Of a stretch of DNA of 64,000 nt, positions 15,805-25,011 are shown piece after piece. Position 1 is the first letter of the stretch, and each line of letters opens with the position of its first letter. The translations under genes and the position numbers were made by a program. The stretch comes from Flavobacteriales bacterium. GTDB lineage: Bacteria; Bacteroidota; Bacteroidia; Flavobacteriales_F; PHOS-HE28. The notes below the pieces were generated by a model. That model did no database searches. It worked only from the letters and a program-made list of their open reading frames with translations, and was not told the DNA's origin. Location of the stretch: the NCBI GenBank assembly GCA_016699575.1, contig CP064979.1, forward strand, positions 2,976,001 through 3,040,000, in the 5' to 3' direction.

Positions 15805-16641
15805 ATGGCGGCTCAAGGACGTTCGCAATGGTTGCGCTGGTTGATGCCGGTGTTGTTGGCCGTGGTCATCCTCATGGTGGGCTACTGGTGGATGAACATC
15901 TACACCCGCCACAACGAAAAGGTGGCCATCCCCGACCTGAAGGGCATGACGATCGAAGAGGCCAGCGCAGCATTGGCCAAGCGGGGACTTACTGCAGAGG
16001 TCATCGACAGCGTGTACAACGATGATGCCCCCAAAGGCACCGTTGTGGACCAGGAGCCGGATGCTGAATGGGAGGTGAAGCCCGACCGCCGTGTGTACCT
16101 AACCATGAACGCCAGCCAGCCCAAGATGCTGAACATGCCGGCGCTCATCAATCTGAGCAAGCGCCAGGCGATCAGCGTGCTCGACATCCTTGGTATCAAG
16201 GTGAAGGAGCTGCAGTACAAGCCCGATGCCTGCGTGGACTGTGTGCTGGACCAATTGTACAAGGGCAAACGCATCAAGCCCGAAGAGCGGATCCGACGCG
16301 GAGAGAGCATTACGCTGGTGCTGGGCAGCGGCGAGGGCGGCGAGCGCGTCCCAGTACCGGATGTGCGCGGGTTCACGCTGGGCGAGCTGGCCTCGGTGCT
16401 CAACCATGCATCGCTCAACCTTGGCGTGGTGGTGGAGTGCGAAGGATGCAATACGGCTGCCGACAGTGCGTTAGCCCGCGTGCAACGACAGCAACCCGGC
16501 GCAGGCATGAACAATCGCATCGCTCTCGGAGGCGCCATCGATGTATGGCTCACCGTCGATACGGCGGGCCTCGACCCGGATCGGTCGCTGCTCGACACCC
16601 TGCGGGCAGACACCCTGAAGACAGTCCTTGATGAAGAATAG
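15805..16641 (+). CDS. membrane-anchored PASTA-domain protein
   Basis: 278 residues. A short basic cytoplasmic start, one membrane helix (about 14-30), and then three PASTA repeats outside the membrane: about 40-105 (IPDLKGMTIEEASAAL), 110-180 (MPALINLSKRQAISVL) and 190-262 (VPDVRGFTLGELASVL). PASTA domains bind muropeptides or beta-lactams and occur in serine/threonine kinases and penicillin-binding proteins, but no kinase or transpeptidase is attached here. Such stand-alone PASTA proteins are common in Bacteroidota. The last 11 nt overlap the next gene. GTG at 15796 would add three residues. Confidence 0.85.
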   Translation: MAAQGRSQWLRWLMPVLLAVVILMVGYWWMNIYTRHNEKVAIPDLKGMTIEEASAALAKRGLTAEVIDSVYNDDAPKGTVVDQEPDAEWEVKPDRRVYLTMNASQPKMLNMPALINLSKRQAISVLDILGIKVKELQYKPDACVDCVLDQLYKGKRIKPEERIRRGESITLVLGSGEGGERVPVPDVRGFTLGELASVLNHASLNLGVVVECEGCNTAADSALARVQRQQPGAGMNNRIALGGAIDVWLTVDTAGLDPDRSLLDTLRADTLKTVLDEE

Positions 16642-18850
16642 CTTGACCTTTTCCGCCCTTCTGTTGAGCGGTGCGATCCTTGCGCAAGGCGACGGCATCG
16701 GCCCGCTGCACGCGCAGCCCGAGCAAGCCCGGCACCAGCGCGTACTGCGCAGCGGCCTCAACGAGTGGTTCATCTACCAGTACCTGCCACAGTCGCTCCC
16801 CATCTTCGATGACTTCAGTACCGACCGCACCCGTCACCTCGACGCGCAAGGCGGAGATGCCGGGGTGACGCTGATCGAGACCGTGTACCATTTGGAGGTC
16901 AGTGGAGTGAGCGCGCCCGACCAAGCCTTCATGCTCGATCCTACGTACACTTACACATGGGAGGTATTGCCTGACACCACCATCCTGGACACCATTGAGA
17001 ACGCCAGTGTGAGCGTGGTCGTCACCGACATCACCACCTACCCGGGCAGCAGCCAGACCATGACGCTGTGGCCGCCTTACACGCAATTCGACACCATCGG
17101 GGGCAGCAGCACCCAGATCCCCTTGGCACCTGACTTCGTCCAGGATTCACTGCTCGTGTACGATGTGACAGCGAATGCCGAGCTGTTCGATTGCGCTCCC
17201 GGAAGTGCACCCTTGATCCTGTGGGAAGAGGACGACGTGTACATCAACGGCACCTATCCGGTGGATCCCCCCACGGTCGGTGTGGCATCGTTCGAAGGGC
17301 TCGACCGGACCGGCTACCCATACGACTTCGATGTGCCTACATCGTACGGCTTGTGCGATCAGCTGACCAGCGTGCCCATCAGCATGGCCTACCCGGCAAG
17401 CGATAGCATCTACCTCAGTTTCTTCTACCAGGCACAAGGCCTCAGCGGCGACAATATCCCGCAGAACGAGGACAGCTTACGCCTGGAGTTCTACGCCGCC
17501 AATGAGGACCTCTGGTACTTGGTGTGGTCCACAGGTTACACGGCCATGCAGCCCTTCGAGCAGGTGATGTTGAAGATCACCGACCAACGCTTCCTCACCA
17601 ACAACTTCCGTATGCGTTTCAGTAACGTGGGCACGCGCAGCGGGGCGTTGGACCATTGGCACCTGGACTATGTGCGCCTCGGCCGTCAGCGCGCATACGA
17701 CGACACTGTCCTCGTGGACGTGACACATGTGATGCCGGAGAGCACGTTGCTCGGTGCGTATACCAGCATGCCTTACTCGCATTTCGCGGCGAGCCCCAGT
17801 GCCTACATGGCCAGTAGTCTTACCGCGAGCCAGAAGAACAACCGGTTGGATCCTGCTTTCGTCACCTACGGCTATCAGGTGTTCGATGCGGACGGAAACC
17901 TCATCCACGATTACGACCAGGGAACCAACACCGCAGCACCGCCGACTTCATCCTTTCCTGTGAATTACCCGGTGACGAACGACGGGTTCACTTACCCCGC
18001 ACCGGTCACGGACACCTGTGCATACTTCGACGTGCACTTCTGGACGAACGCTACGCCCGACATCAACCGCTGCAACGACACCATCCGGTTCAAGCAGGAG
18101 TTCACCAGCTACTACGCGTATGATGATGGCAGCGCCGAGGCCGGCTACTTCGTGAATACGGCTGGAGCCAGGATCGCCCACCGGTTCGACATGAACGGCA
18201 GCGACACGTTGCGCGCCGTGCGCATCTACTTCGATCCCATCTTCGAGGATCCCAGCAACAGTTCGTTCCTGCTCACCGTGTGGAGCAGCGTGAGCCCCGA
18301 GACCGTTCTCTTCCAGAACGTGAGCTTCAGCAACCCGGAGTACGTGCGTTGGGGCCCGAACAAGTTCGTTGAGTACCCGTTGGACCAGGAGGTCGTGGTC
18401 AGCGGCACGTTCTATGTCGGCTTCGTGCAGTCGGCGGCCACCAAATTGAACGTGGGCTTCGACCGCAATCGCGACTTCGGAGACAAGGTGTACTACAAGG
18501 TGAGCGGTGCTTTCCAGCAGACCACTCAGGAAGGCGCGCTGATGCTCCGTCCGGTGTTCAAGGCGAAAAAGGACCCGTTCCTGGGCATCGAGCAACCGGT
18601 TGCTTCAACCACCACCGTGCATGTGTTCCCGAACCCTGCACAGGATGTGTTGAACGTGACCTTGACCGGCGTCAACAGCGGTGTACAGTTGCAGGTCGTG
18701 GACGCCACTGGTCGCGTTTTGATCACCGAAAGCGGCTCGCGCATGGCATCCATTGCCACCAGCACCTTCGCTTCAGGCCTGTATGTGCTGCGCGTGCGCG
18801 ACTTGTCCGGTGCATTGCTGGCGACGGAGCGGTTCATGGTGCAGCGTTAG
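16631..18850 (+). CDS. large secreted protein with T9SS type A sorting domain
   Basis: 739 residues with a Sec signal peptide (MKNSLTFSALLLSGAILAQ, 1-19). The long body is rich in Asp, Thr and aromatic residues, with no domain that I recognise; the region around residues 490-640 (YAYDDGSAEAGY, LRAVRIYFDPIF) looks like a jelly-roll beta fold. The C-terminal tag has VFPNPAQD (about 662-669) and VVDATGRVL, a T9SS type A signal. It starts inside the end of the PASTA gene (11-nt overlap), so the two are likely made together. I cannot assign an enzymatic function. Confidence 0.82.
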   Translation: MKNSLTFSALLLSGAILAQGDGIGPLHAQPEQARHQRVLRSGLNEWFIYQYLPQSLPIFDDFSTDRTRHLDAQGGDAGVTLIETVYHLEVSGVSAPDQAFMLDPTYTYTWEVLPDTTILDTIENASVSVVVTDITTYPGSSQTMTLWPPYTQFDTIGGSSTQIPLAPDFVQDSLLVYDVTANAELFDCAPGSAPLILWEEDDVYINGTYPVDPPTVGVASFEGLDRTGYPYDFDVPTSYGLCDQLTSVPISMAYPASDSIYLSFFYQAQGLSGDNIPQNEDSLRLEFYAANEDLWYLVWSTGYTAMQPFEQVMLKITDQRFLTNNFRMRFSNVGTRSGALDHWHLDYVRLGRQRAYDDTVLVDVTHVMPESTLLGAYTSMPYSHFAASPSAYMASSLTASQKNNRLDPAFVTYGYQVFDADGNLIHDYDQGTNTAAPPTSSFPVNYPVTNDGFTYPAPVTDTCAYFDVHFWTNATPDINRCNDTIRFKQEFTSYYAYDDGSAEAGYFVNTAGARIAHRFDMNGSDTLRAVRIYFDPIFEDPSNSSFLLTVWSSVSPETVLFQNVSFSNPEYVRWGPNKFVEYPLDQEVVVSGTFYVGFVQSAATKLNVGFDRNRDFGDKVYYKVSGAFQQTTQEGALMLRPVFKAKKDPFLGIEQPVASTTTVHVFPNPAQDVLNVTLTGVNSGVQLQVVDATGRVLITESGSRMASIATSTFASGLYVLRVRDLSGALLATERFMVQR

Positions 18851-18925
18851 TGTTCAGCCCGGATCGTTCGTGCCTGCCTAGCGCGGTGTTGGCGACATTT
18901 GCCGCCCCTGCACACCTGGGCATCC

Positions 18926-20005
18926 ATGACCACTGACGCCAACGAGGCCACCATCGGCGAGAGCCCGGACGAACAAGAGCTCTTCGAGCATCATCGCATC
19001 GTATGCGATCCCGGGCAGTCGCTCATGCGGTTGGACAAGTTCCTGGGCGAACGCTTGGCCAACACATCGCGCACCCGCGTGCAGGCTGCTGCCAAGAGCG
19101 GCAACGTGCTGGTGAACGACAAGCCCGAAAAGCCGAGCTACAAGGTGAAGCCCGGCGATGTGATCAGTGTGGTGCTGCCGTATCCGGTGCGGGAAGTGGA
19201 GATCCTTCCGGAGGACATCCCGCTGGAAGTGCTGTACGAGGACGATGACCTGCTCATCATCAACAAGCAACCCGGATTGGTGGTGCACCCCGGTCACGGC
19301 AACTGGACCGGCACATTGGTGAACGCGCTGATGTTCCACTTCGGGAAACTGCCCAGTGCGAAGAACCAGCCCACGCCACGGCCCGGTCTTGTGCACCGTT
19401 TGGACAAGGACACCAGCGGTGTGATGGTGATCGGGAAGACCGAGGAAGCCCTGACGCACCTTGCGCGCCAGTTCTATGACCGCACGAACGACCGCCGCTA
19501 CTACGCATTGGTATGGGGCGACTTCGCCGAGGACGAAGGCACCATTGAAGGGAACCTCGGCCGCTCCTTGAGGGATCGTACCGTGATGCAGGTGTTCCCG
19601 GAGGGCGACCAAGGCAAGACGGCCATCACGCACTGGAAAGTCGTTGAGCGCTTCACGTACGTGACCTTGGTGGAGTGCAAGCTGGAGACCGGCCGCACCC
19701 ACCAGATCCGAGCGCACATGCGGTGGATCGGCCATCCGCTCTTCGGTGATGCCGACTACGGGGGTGATCAGGTGTTGAAGGGCACCGTGTTCACCAAGTA
19801 CAAGCAGTTCGTCATGAACTGCTTCAAGGCCCTGCCCCGGCAAGCCCTGCATGCTCGCATGCTGGAACTGGACCATCCCACTACCGGCAAACGCATCGTG
19901 TTCGAGAGCCCTCTGCCCGCCGATATGCAAAGCGTGCTGGAGAAGTGGCGCACTTATGCGAATGCGCGGCCGATGGTGGAGGAGGAGGAAGGGGAGGAGG
20001 AATAG
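18926..20005 (+). CDS. rluD: RluA/RluD family 23S rRNA pseudouridine synthase
   Basis: 359 residues. An N-terminal S4 RNA-binding domain (about 32-95, RLDKFLGERL and VNDKPEKPSYKVKPGD) is followed by the pseudouridine synthase domain with the catalytic motif HRLDKDTSGVMV, whose Asp attacks the uridine. The ETGRTHQIRAHM motif and HPLFGDADYGGD are also family-typical. An acidic EEEEGEEE tail ends the protein. The ATG at 18926 is chosen over an upstream TTG at 18899; a -7-like GACATTTG (18894-18901) lies 24 nt before it. Confidence 0.88.
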   Translation: MTTDANEATIGESPDEQELFEHHRIVCDPGQSLMRLDKFLGERLANTSRTRVQAAAKSGNVLVNDKPEKPSYKVKPGDVISVVLPYPVREVEILPEDIPLEVLYEDDDLLIINKQPGLVVHPGHGNWTGTLVNALMFHFGKLPSAKNQPTPRPGLVHRLDKDTSGVMVIGKTEEALTHLARQFYDRTNDRRYYALVWGDFAEDEGTIEGNLGRSLRDRTVMQVFPEGDQGKTAITHWKVVERFTYVTLVECKLETGRTHQIRAHMRWIGHPLFGDADYGGDQVLKGTVFTKYKQFVMNCFKALPRQALHARMLELDHPTTGKRIVFESPLPADMQSVLEKWRTYANARPMVEEEEGEEE

Positions 20006-20013
20006 GCAAGGCT

Positions 20014-20349
20014 ATGGGACTACTTGTTCTTGCATTGCTGGCCGCCTACTGGTATTCTTTCTCCAAGGTGTGGCGGGGAGGGTTTGCTGCCAGTGGCTGG
20101 ATTCGCGCGAACGGGCTCGTAGCCCTTGTTCTGTTGGTGCCGGCCCCGATCGTATTGGCCGGTATCTACTACTTCATGATCATGGATTGGCCCATGAACA
20201 TTGGCGGCAAACCGAACTATTCGCTCTACCACAACCTGCCGATTTGGCCTGTTGTACTAGTGGCTTGGGTCGGTGTACTTCCGTCTTGGTGGTACCTACG
20301 GAGGCGCATCCGTAGAGCCCGACGGAACGGGAACCTCACACCGCCCTGA
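20014..20349 (+). CDS. small membrane protein of unknown function
   Basis: 111 residues with about three hydrophobic segments (1-20, 35-60, 80-98) and a very basic C-terminus (LRRRIRRARR). No family recognised. It begins 8 nt after the rluD stop and overlaps the converging menE gene by 14 nt at its 3' end. Confidence 0.65.
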   Translation: MGLLVLALLAAYWYSFSKVWRGGFAASGWIRANGLVALVLLVPAPIVLAGIYYFMIMDWPMNIGGKPNYSLYHNLPIWPVVLVAWVGVLPSWWYLRRRIRRARRNGNLTPP

Positions 20350-21406
20350 TCACTTTGCCGTTCGGCGTGCGCTCGAACAAGCGCCGCGCCATGACCCGTC
20401 GTGGTAGCTCGTGCTCATCGAGGACATCCTTCAGGATATCGAGCACCTCCTGCACCACCTTCTCATCGGGATCGCTCATTTCCAGCACGAGCATCACGCC
20501 CTCGCCCAGCTTGTCATCGGGGAAGGCAGCGAAGAAGTGCGGGTAGGGCACGAGCCCCGAGGTCTTCGCCTCCAGTTGCTCCGGGTAGATCTTCTTGCCC
20601 CCACTGAGGATCACGTTGTCGTGGCGCCCGAGCCAGCGGAAGTGGCGGTTGTCCAGCAGGTCCACCATGTCGTTCGTCACGTGCTCCTTTACGGTAAGGT
20701 GCGGCGTATGCACGATGAGGCATCCGCGTTCGTCACGAGCGAAGGTGATGTCGCCCAATGCAGTGAACATGGTGCTGCGCTCCGGGCCGTTCAACTGCCG
20801 CAGGGCCACGTGTGTGATAGTCTCCGTACTGCCGTAGCCCAGATACACACGTGTGCGCAGTCCTTGTAGATCCTCGATGAGCGCATCGCTTACGGGACCA
20901 CCGCCGAGCAGTACGGTATCGAACTGGCGCTCCACGCGGGCTTTGTCTTCTTGGATAGCACGGTAGAGTTGTAGAGGCACCATGGCCGTGAAACGGAAGC
21001 GGTCCTCGGTGCGCAGGTTCTCCAATACTGCCCCGCGCGGATCCACGATATGCAGGTCGAGGCCGATGACGAACGCGCGCACCACCATCATCTTTCCCGC
21101 GATGTATTCGCACGGCAGGCAGAGCAACGACCGGTCACCCTCGTGCAGCTTGAAGGCTTCGGCCGTGAGGCGCGCGCTGGCGATGAGGTCGCGGCGCGGA
21201 ATGGAGAGGGCTTTGGGCGGGCTTGTGGTGCCACTGGTGCGCACGGCGAGCGGCCCCTTGTGCAGGCTCAGGTCGGTGAGCAGTGTTTCGAGGATCACGC
21301 TCCAGCTCGCGCCGCCCGAAGCGGCATGCAGTTCCGTGGCCTTGCGCCGGACCGCTGCCCCTTCATAGGCCGTACCGTCGATGATGATGCGGTGGAAGCG
21401 GTCCAT
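20336..21406 (-). CDS. menE: o-succinylbenzoate-CoA ligase
   Basis: 356 residues of the AMP-forming acyl-CoA synthetase family. The ATP-binding motif is TSGTTSPPKALSI, with A5-type YGSTET and A8-type HDNVILSGGKKIYPE motifs; the final Lys is in TPNGKVIRAV. It activates o-succinylbenzoate for menaquinone synthesis. It is shorter than typical ligases (about 450-500 residues), as often seen for menE of Bacteroidota, because the N-terminal subdomain is reduced. It is the last gene of the men operon, starting 3 nt after menC. Confidence 0.85.
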   Translation of the reverse strand: MDRFHRIIIDGTAYEGAAVRRKATELHAASGGASWSVILETLLTDLSLHKGPLAVRTSGTTSPPKALSIPRRDLIASARLTAEAFKLHEGDRSLLCLPCEYIAGKMMVVRAFVIGLDLHIVDPRGAVLENLRTEDRFRFTAMVPLQLYRAIQEDKARVERQFDTVLLGGGPVSDALIEDLQGLRTRVYLGYGSTETITHVALRQLNGPERSTMFTALGDITFARDERGCLIVHTPHLTVKEHVTNDMVDLLDNRHFRWLGRHDNVILSGGKKIYPEQLEAKTSGLVPYPHFFAAFPDDKLGEGVMLVLEMSDPDEKVVQEVLDILKDVLDEHELPRRVMARRLFERTPNGKVIRAV

Positions 21407-21409
21407 GGT

Positions 21410-22465
21410 TCAGGAGATGATGCGCGACAGGTCCCACTCGAGCTCGGGCCGGTATCGCAGCTCGCCGCGCGCTGCCACCAGCGGGCAAGGGATGTTGTTC
21501 GCATAAACGTTGCCGGTGCCCAATCCTTGTGCACCGTGGGTAGCGAGCGTGGCGGTCCATTGCGCAATGGCGTTGAGCCCGATGCTGCTCTCCAGCGCGC
21601 TGGTGATCCACCAACCGATCTTCCGTTCGTTGGCCAGCGCGATCCATTCCTCGGCCGCTGCCCATCCACCAACGAGGCTCGGTTTAATGACGATGCGTTG
21701 CGGCTTGACTTGGTCCAGAAGGTCGGACTTTGCGTCGCGGGTGTTGAGGCCGATCAAGTCTTCATCCAAGGCGATGGGAAGCGGAGCGGACGCGCACAAT
21801 TCCTCCATCACTTCATAGAGCCCAGGCGGTACGGGTTGTTCGATGCTCTCCACGTCCAGGTCAGCCAGCCTCTTCAGAACGTCGGGCGCACTGCGCGCAT
21901 CGAATGCGCCGTTCGCATCCACGCGCAGGGTGATGTCCTTCGTGCTGAACTCCGAACGCACGGCTTTCAAGAGCGCCAGTTCGTCCTCGATGCCGATGGC
22001 CCCGATCTTCATCTTCACGGTGGTGAAGCCCTTGTCGATCTGCTCCCGTATGCGCTGCTGCATGGTGGACTTGTCGCCCATCCATACCAAACCGTTGATC
22101 AGTATGCCATGCTGGCCGAGCGTGAAGGCCGAAGGGTAGAGCATCTTGCTACCGCTGGCATCGAGGTCCTTCAGGCACTGCTCCACGGCGAAGCGCACGC
22201 TGGGGACTTCCACCAGATCGCCGTTCAACCGTTCGCGCCAGTTGCTGGTGTCCAGGCACAGCTCCAGCAACTTGGTCTTCACCTCCGCCGGGAACTCCTT
22301 GCTGTGGCCGGGGAAGAGCGCCGCCTCGCCGATACCGCGCACCTCGGGCCGGTCGGCGTGCCAGGCGATGAGGTACCACACCGTGCGCGCGTTGATGGCG
22401 CCTTTCGAGGTGCCGAGCTCAAAACGCGGGGTGAGGGTGATCTCCTTCCAGGCGGCGCGGATCAT
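21410..22465 (-). CDS. menC: o-succinylbenzoate synthase
   Basis: 351 residues of the enolase superfamily, forming o-succinylbenzoate from SHCHC. Active-site features are the KMKIGA lysine motif (about residue 150), the metal ligands in LRVDANGAF, ESIEQP and ALDEDLIG, and the second catalytic Lys in RIVIKPSLVGGW. The reading frame stays open upstream through menA in another frame, but the ATG at 22465, overlapping the menA stop by 4 nt (ATGA), is clearly the start. It sits between menA and menE. Confidence 0.9.
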   Translation of the reverse strand: MIRAAWKEITLTPRFELGTSKGAINARTVWYLIAWHADRPEVRGIGEAALFPGHSKEFPAEVKTKLLELCLDTSNWRERLNGDLVEVPSVRFAVEQCLKDLDASGSKMLYPSAFTLGQHGILINGLVWMGDKSTMQQRIREQIDKGFTTVKMKIGAIGIEDELALLKAVRSEFSTKDITLRVDANGAFDARSAPDVLKRLADLDVESIEQPVPPGLYEVMEELCASAPLPIALDEDLIGLNTRDAKSDLLDQVKPQRIVIKPSLVGGWAAAEEWIALANERKIGWWITSALESSIGLNAIAQWTATLATHGAQGLGTGNVYANNIPCPLVAARGELRYRPELEWDLSRIIS

Positions 22466-23376
22466 ACCGCTAAGATCAGGCCTAGTGAGAACAGCAACGC
22501 CGTGAGGAAGGTGCCCATTGCCAACACCTTGAGTTGGGGATCGAGCGCGCGTGGCTCCGGGACGGTCCAAACGCGGCGCAGGTGTATGATGAAGCCCGGC
22601 AGCACCAGCATGAAGAGCCATGCCTGCCATTGGTGGACCATCCAAGCGAAAACGCTCAGTGCGACAACCCCGCCAAGTACAAGAATGGTGTGGTACACCT
22701 TGGCGTAGTGGGCACCCATGCGCACCACCAGTGTCCGTTTTCCGCTGGCCGCATCGTTGTGGATGTCGCGCATGTTGTTCACGTTGAGGACACCGGTGCT
22801 GAGCAAGCCGAAGGCGATGGCGGGAAGCATCAGCACCGGATGAAAGGCGCCTGAGTGCAAGTAGAAGGTGCCACAGACCCCCACGATCCCGAAGAAGATG
22901 AACACGCTGATGTCGCCCAGCCCGGCGTAGCCGTATGGGTTGCTGCCGAAGGTGTACTTCACTGCAGCGCCGATCGCGAGGATGCCAAGCAACAAGAAGA
23001 GCAATGTCTTCAGCGTGAAGCCGAGCGCTACCGTGATGAGCGCACACCCACCGATGAAGGCCAGCACGCCGCAGATGAGCATCGCGCCCTTCATGCGCGC
23101 CGGTGTGATGGCACCGCTCTGCACCGCTCGTTGCGGGCCCACCCGATCGGCGTTGTCCGTGCCGTGCTGGTGATCGCCCAGATCGTTGGCGAGGTTGCTG
23201 AGGACCTGGAGGAGGATGGCGGTGAGAAGGGCGAGCACTAGCACTGGTGGATGGAACTGGTCCGGCCCGCTGTACCTGAATTGATCGGCCACGTACGCCA
23301 ACGCGCTCCCCACAAGTATGCTGCTCACCGCCAAAGGCAGGGTGCGCAGGCGGAAGGCGTGGAGCCAGTGTTTCAT
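22462..23376 (-). CDS. menA: 1,4-dihydroxy-2-naphthoate polyprenyltransferase
   Basis: 304 residues, an inner-membrane UbiA-family prenyltransferase with about eight hydrophobic helices. The prenyl-diphosphate-binding motif is NLANDLGDHQHGTD followed by RVGPQRA (about residues 60-85), as in MenA; the second Asp-rich motif is near NNMRDIHNDAASGKR. It attaches the isoprenoid tail to 1,4-dihydroxy-2-naphthoate. The start at 23376 overlaps the stop of the low-GC gene upstream by 4 nt (ATGA). An in-frame ATG at 23436 would add 20 residues that do not look like MenA. Confidence 0.9.
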   Translation of the reverse strand: MKHWLHAFRLRTLPLAVSSILVGSALAYVADQFRYSGPDQFHPPVLVLALLTAILLQVLSNLANDLGDHQHGTDNADRVGPQRAVQSGAITPARMKGAMLICGVLAFIGGCALITVALGFTLKTLLFLLLGILAIGAAVKYTFGSNPYGYAGLGDISVFIFFGIVGVCGTFYLHSGAFHPVLMLPAIAFGLLSTGVLNVNNMRDIHNDAASGKRTLVVRMGAHYAKVYHTILVLGGVVALSVFAWMVHQWQAWLFMLVLPGFIIHLRRVWTVPEPRALDPQLKVLAMGTFLTALLFSLGLILAV

Positions 23377-24095
23377 CGGTTGGACTCGAGGAACTCCTTC
23401 CAGTTTGCGGTCCAGTATTCCCGAATGAAGTCCCATTTGGAAACACCCGAACTACAGCCAGCATCAAAGACCAAGGAATCCATCACGACAAGGTCATCCG
23501 ATGTTCCGGAATCTGCGGCATAGCTGATCCTAGCGAGCGTTCTGGTTATGTCCTCACAACCCTCGCCGTGGATGTTCCCTACACGCACGGCCATGCTGTC
23601 ATCGAGGAAGAACAAATCAGAATCCCAGTTCATGTCGGCACATCCAGAGCGATGGTATGAGTAGAAAAGGCCCGTTCCTTGAAGCTCAGTGGAGGACGGG
23701 AACGAACTGAAGAGTTGGACCTCAACGAACCCGTTACTATGCGTGGAGTATCGTATCAGTTCCTCGATACCCGGCATATTGGTAATATGATGGATTATAA
23801 TGTCGTCATGCCCGTCACTGTCAAAATCGCGGACCGTCAAGCCGTTCGTTGGGCCACGGAACCGGAATACTGTGTCGAGGTCTTTGACAACAAGCAGAGT
23901 GTCCAAGTTGGCGTAAACGGTATAGCGTGCTCCACCCGCTTGCAAGGAGTCAACCGTTGTGAAATGGCTTCCCTGGGATGTGCTTGGGAAAGTTGATGGG
24001 GCACGACGCCGGTGTGAACAAGAAACGAACACAAGCCAAGAACATGATGCGATTGTCCATGTCCAAAGTCGGAACGCCTGGAGCCAGTGCTTCAT
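23373..24095 (-). CDS. low-GC orphan lipoprotein-like gene inside the men operon
   Basis: 240 residues, no known function. The N-terminus is a signal peptide whose cleavage region FVSCS resembles a lipobox (Cys near 26). The middle contains VRDFDSDGHDDIIIHH, similar to the calcium-binding FG-GAP/VCBS repeat loop. The base composition is much lower in GC than its neighbours (31/60 and 27/60 in two lines counted, against 41/60 in menA). Its first 28 nt match the first 28 nt of menA at 24 positions, and it ends by overlapping the menA ATG. This suggests foreign DNA inserted at the menA start. Confidence 0.7.
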   Translation of the reverse strand: MKHWLQAFRLWTWTIASCSWLVFVSCSHRRRAPSTFPSTSQGSHFTTVDSLQAGGARYTVYANLDTLLVVKDLDTVFRFRGPTNGLTVRDFDSDGHDDIIIHHITNMPGIEELIRYSTHSNGFVEVQLFSSFPSSTELQGTGLFYSYHRSGCADMNWDSDLFFLDDSMAVRVGNIHGEGCEDITRTLARISYAADSGTSDDLVVMDSLVFDAGCSSGVSKWDFIREYWTANWKEFLESNR

Positions 24096-24136
24096 CTCTG
24101 TGAACCTCTGTGCCCTTCGTGCCTCTGTGGTGAACC
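24094..24136. repeat. dispersed CACAGAGG-type repeat, copy 4
   Basis: tctctgtgaacctctgtgcccttcgtgcctctgtggtgaac, in the gap between menB and the low-GC gene. Read on the minus strand it is caccacagaggcacgaagggcacagagg, the same family as at 818 and 4615. Confidence 0.6.
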
Positions 24137-24138
24137 TG

Positions 24139-24960
24139 TCACGGGAACTTCGGGAACTTCTGGAAGTCCGGTGCCCGCTTCTCCAGGAACGCGTTGCGCC
24201 CTTCCTGTGCTTCGTCCATCAGGTAGTACATCAACGTGGCGTCGCCAGCGAACTCCATCAGACCGCGTTGACCATCGAGTTCGGCATTCAAGCCACGCTT
24301 GATCATGCGCAAGGCGAGCGGGCTGCGCTGCATCATGATGCGACACCACTCCACGGTGGTATCCTCCAGCTCGGCCAGTGGCACCACCTTGTTCACCATG
24401 CCCATGTCGAGCGCTTCTTGCGCACTGTACTGCAAGCACAGGAACCAGATCTCCCGGGCTTTCTTCTGCCCGACATGTCGCGCCAAGTAGTTGCTGCCGA
24501 AACCAGCGTCGAAGCTGCCCACCTTGGGACCGGTCTGCCCGAAACGCGCGTGGTCCGCGGCGATGGTGAGGTCGCACACCACGTGCAGCACGTGGCCGCC
24601 GCCAATGGCGTAGCCGTTCACCATGGCCACTACGGGTTTGGGCAGCTCGCGGATGCGCTTGTGCAGATCGAGCACGTTGAGGCGCGGGATGCCATCCGTG
24701 CCGATGTAACCGCCGCGTCCCTTCACGTTCTGGTCGCCGCCGCTGCAGAAGGCCTTATCGCCTGCGCCGGTAAGTACCACTACACCAATGTTCGGGTCTT
24801 CCCGCGCGATGTCCATCGCATCGATCATCTCCTTGTTGGTGTCCGGGCGGAAGGCGTTGTACACCTCGGGCCGGTTGATCATGATCTTGGCGATGCCTTC
24901 GAAGAACTCGAACTTGATGTCCGTGTAGTCTTTGATGGTGGTCCAGTTGCGGGAACTCAT
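24139..24960 (-). CDS. menB: 1,4-dihydroxy-2-naphthoyl-CoA synthase
   Basis: 273 residues of the crotonase superfamily; it closes the second ring of the menaquinone head group. Family features are AFCSGGDQNVKG (oxyanion hole and CoA site), VNGYAIGGGHVLHVVCDL, and GPKVGSFDAGFGSNYLAR, which contains the MenB-specific Asp. The length equals that of typical MenB. The start is the ATG at 24960, not an upstream in-frame codon at 25008. It follows menD in the operon, 51 nt downstream. Confidence 0.93.
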   Translation of the reverse strand: MSSRNWTTIKDYTDIKFEFFEGIAKIMINRPEVYNAFRPDTNKEMIDAMDIAREDPNIGVVVLTGAGDKAFCSGGDQNVKGRGGYIGTDGIPRLNVLDLHKRIRELPKPVVAMVNGYAIGGGHVLHVVCDLTIAADHARFGQTGPKVGSFDAGFGSNYLARHVGQKKAREIWFLCLQYSAQEALDMGMVNKVVPLAELEDTTVEWCRIMMQRSPLALRMIKRGLNAELDGQRGLMEFAGDATLMYYLMDEAQEGRNAFLEKRAPDFQKFPKFP

Positions 24961-25011
24961 TGAATGCAGATTAACCGCGACGGCGCGACGAACGCAATGG
25001 ATGCGCAACGA

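Noticed and set aside
21410..23467. A single 685-residue frame that would fuse menA-region sequence to menC
   Set aside because: The frame is merely open through menA, which is read in a different frame. MenC begins at the ATG at 22465, overlapping the menA stop.
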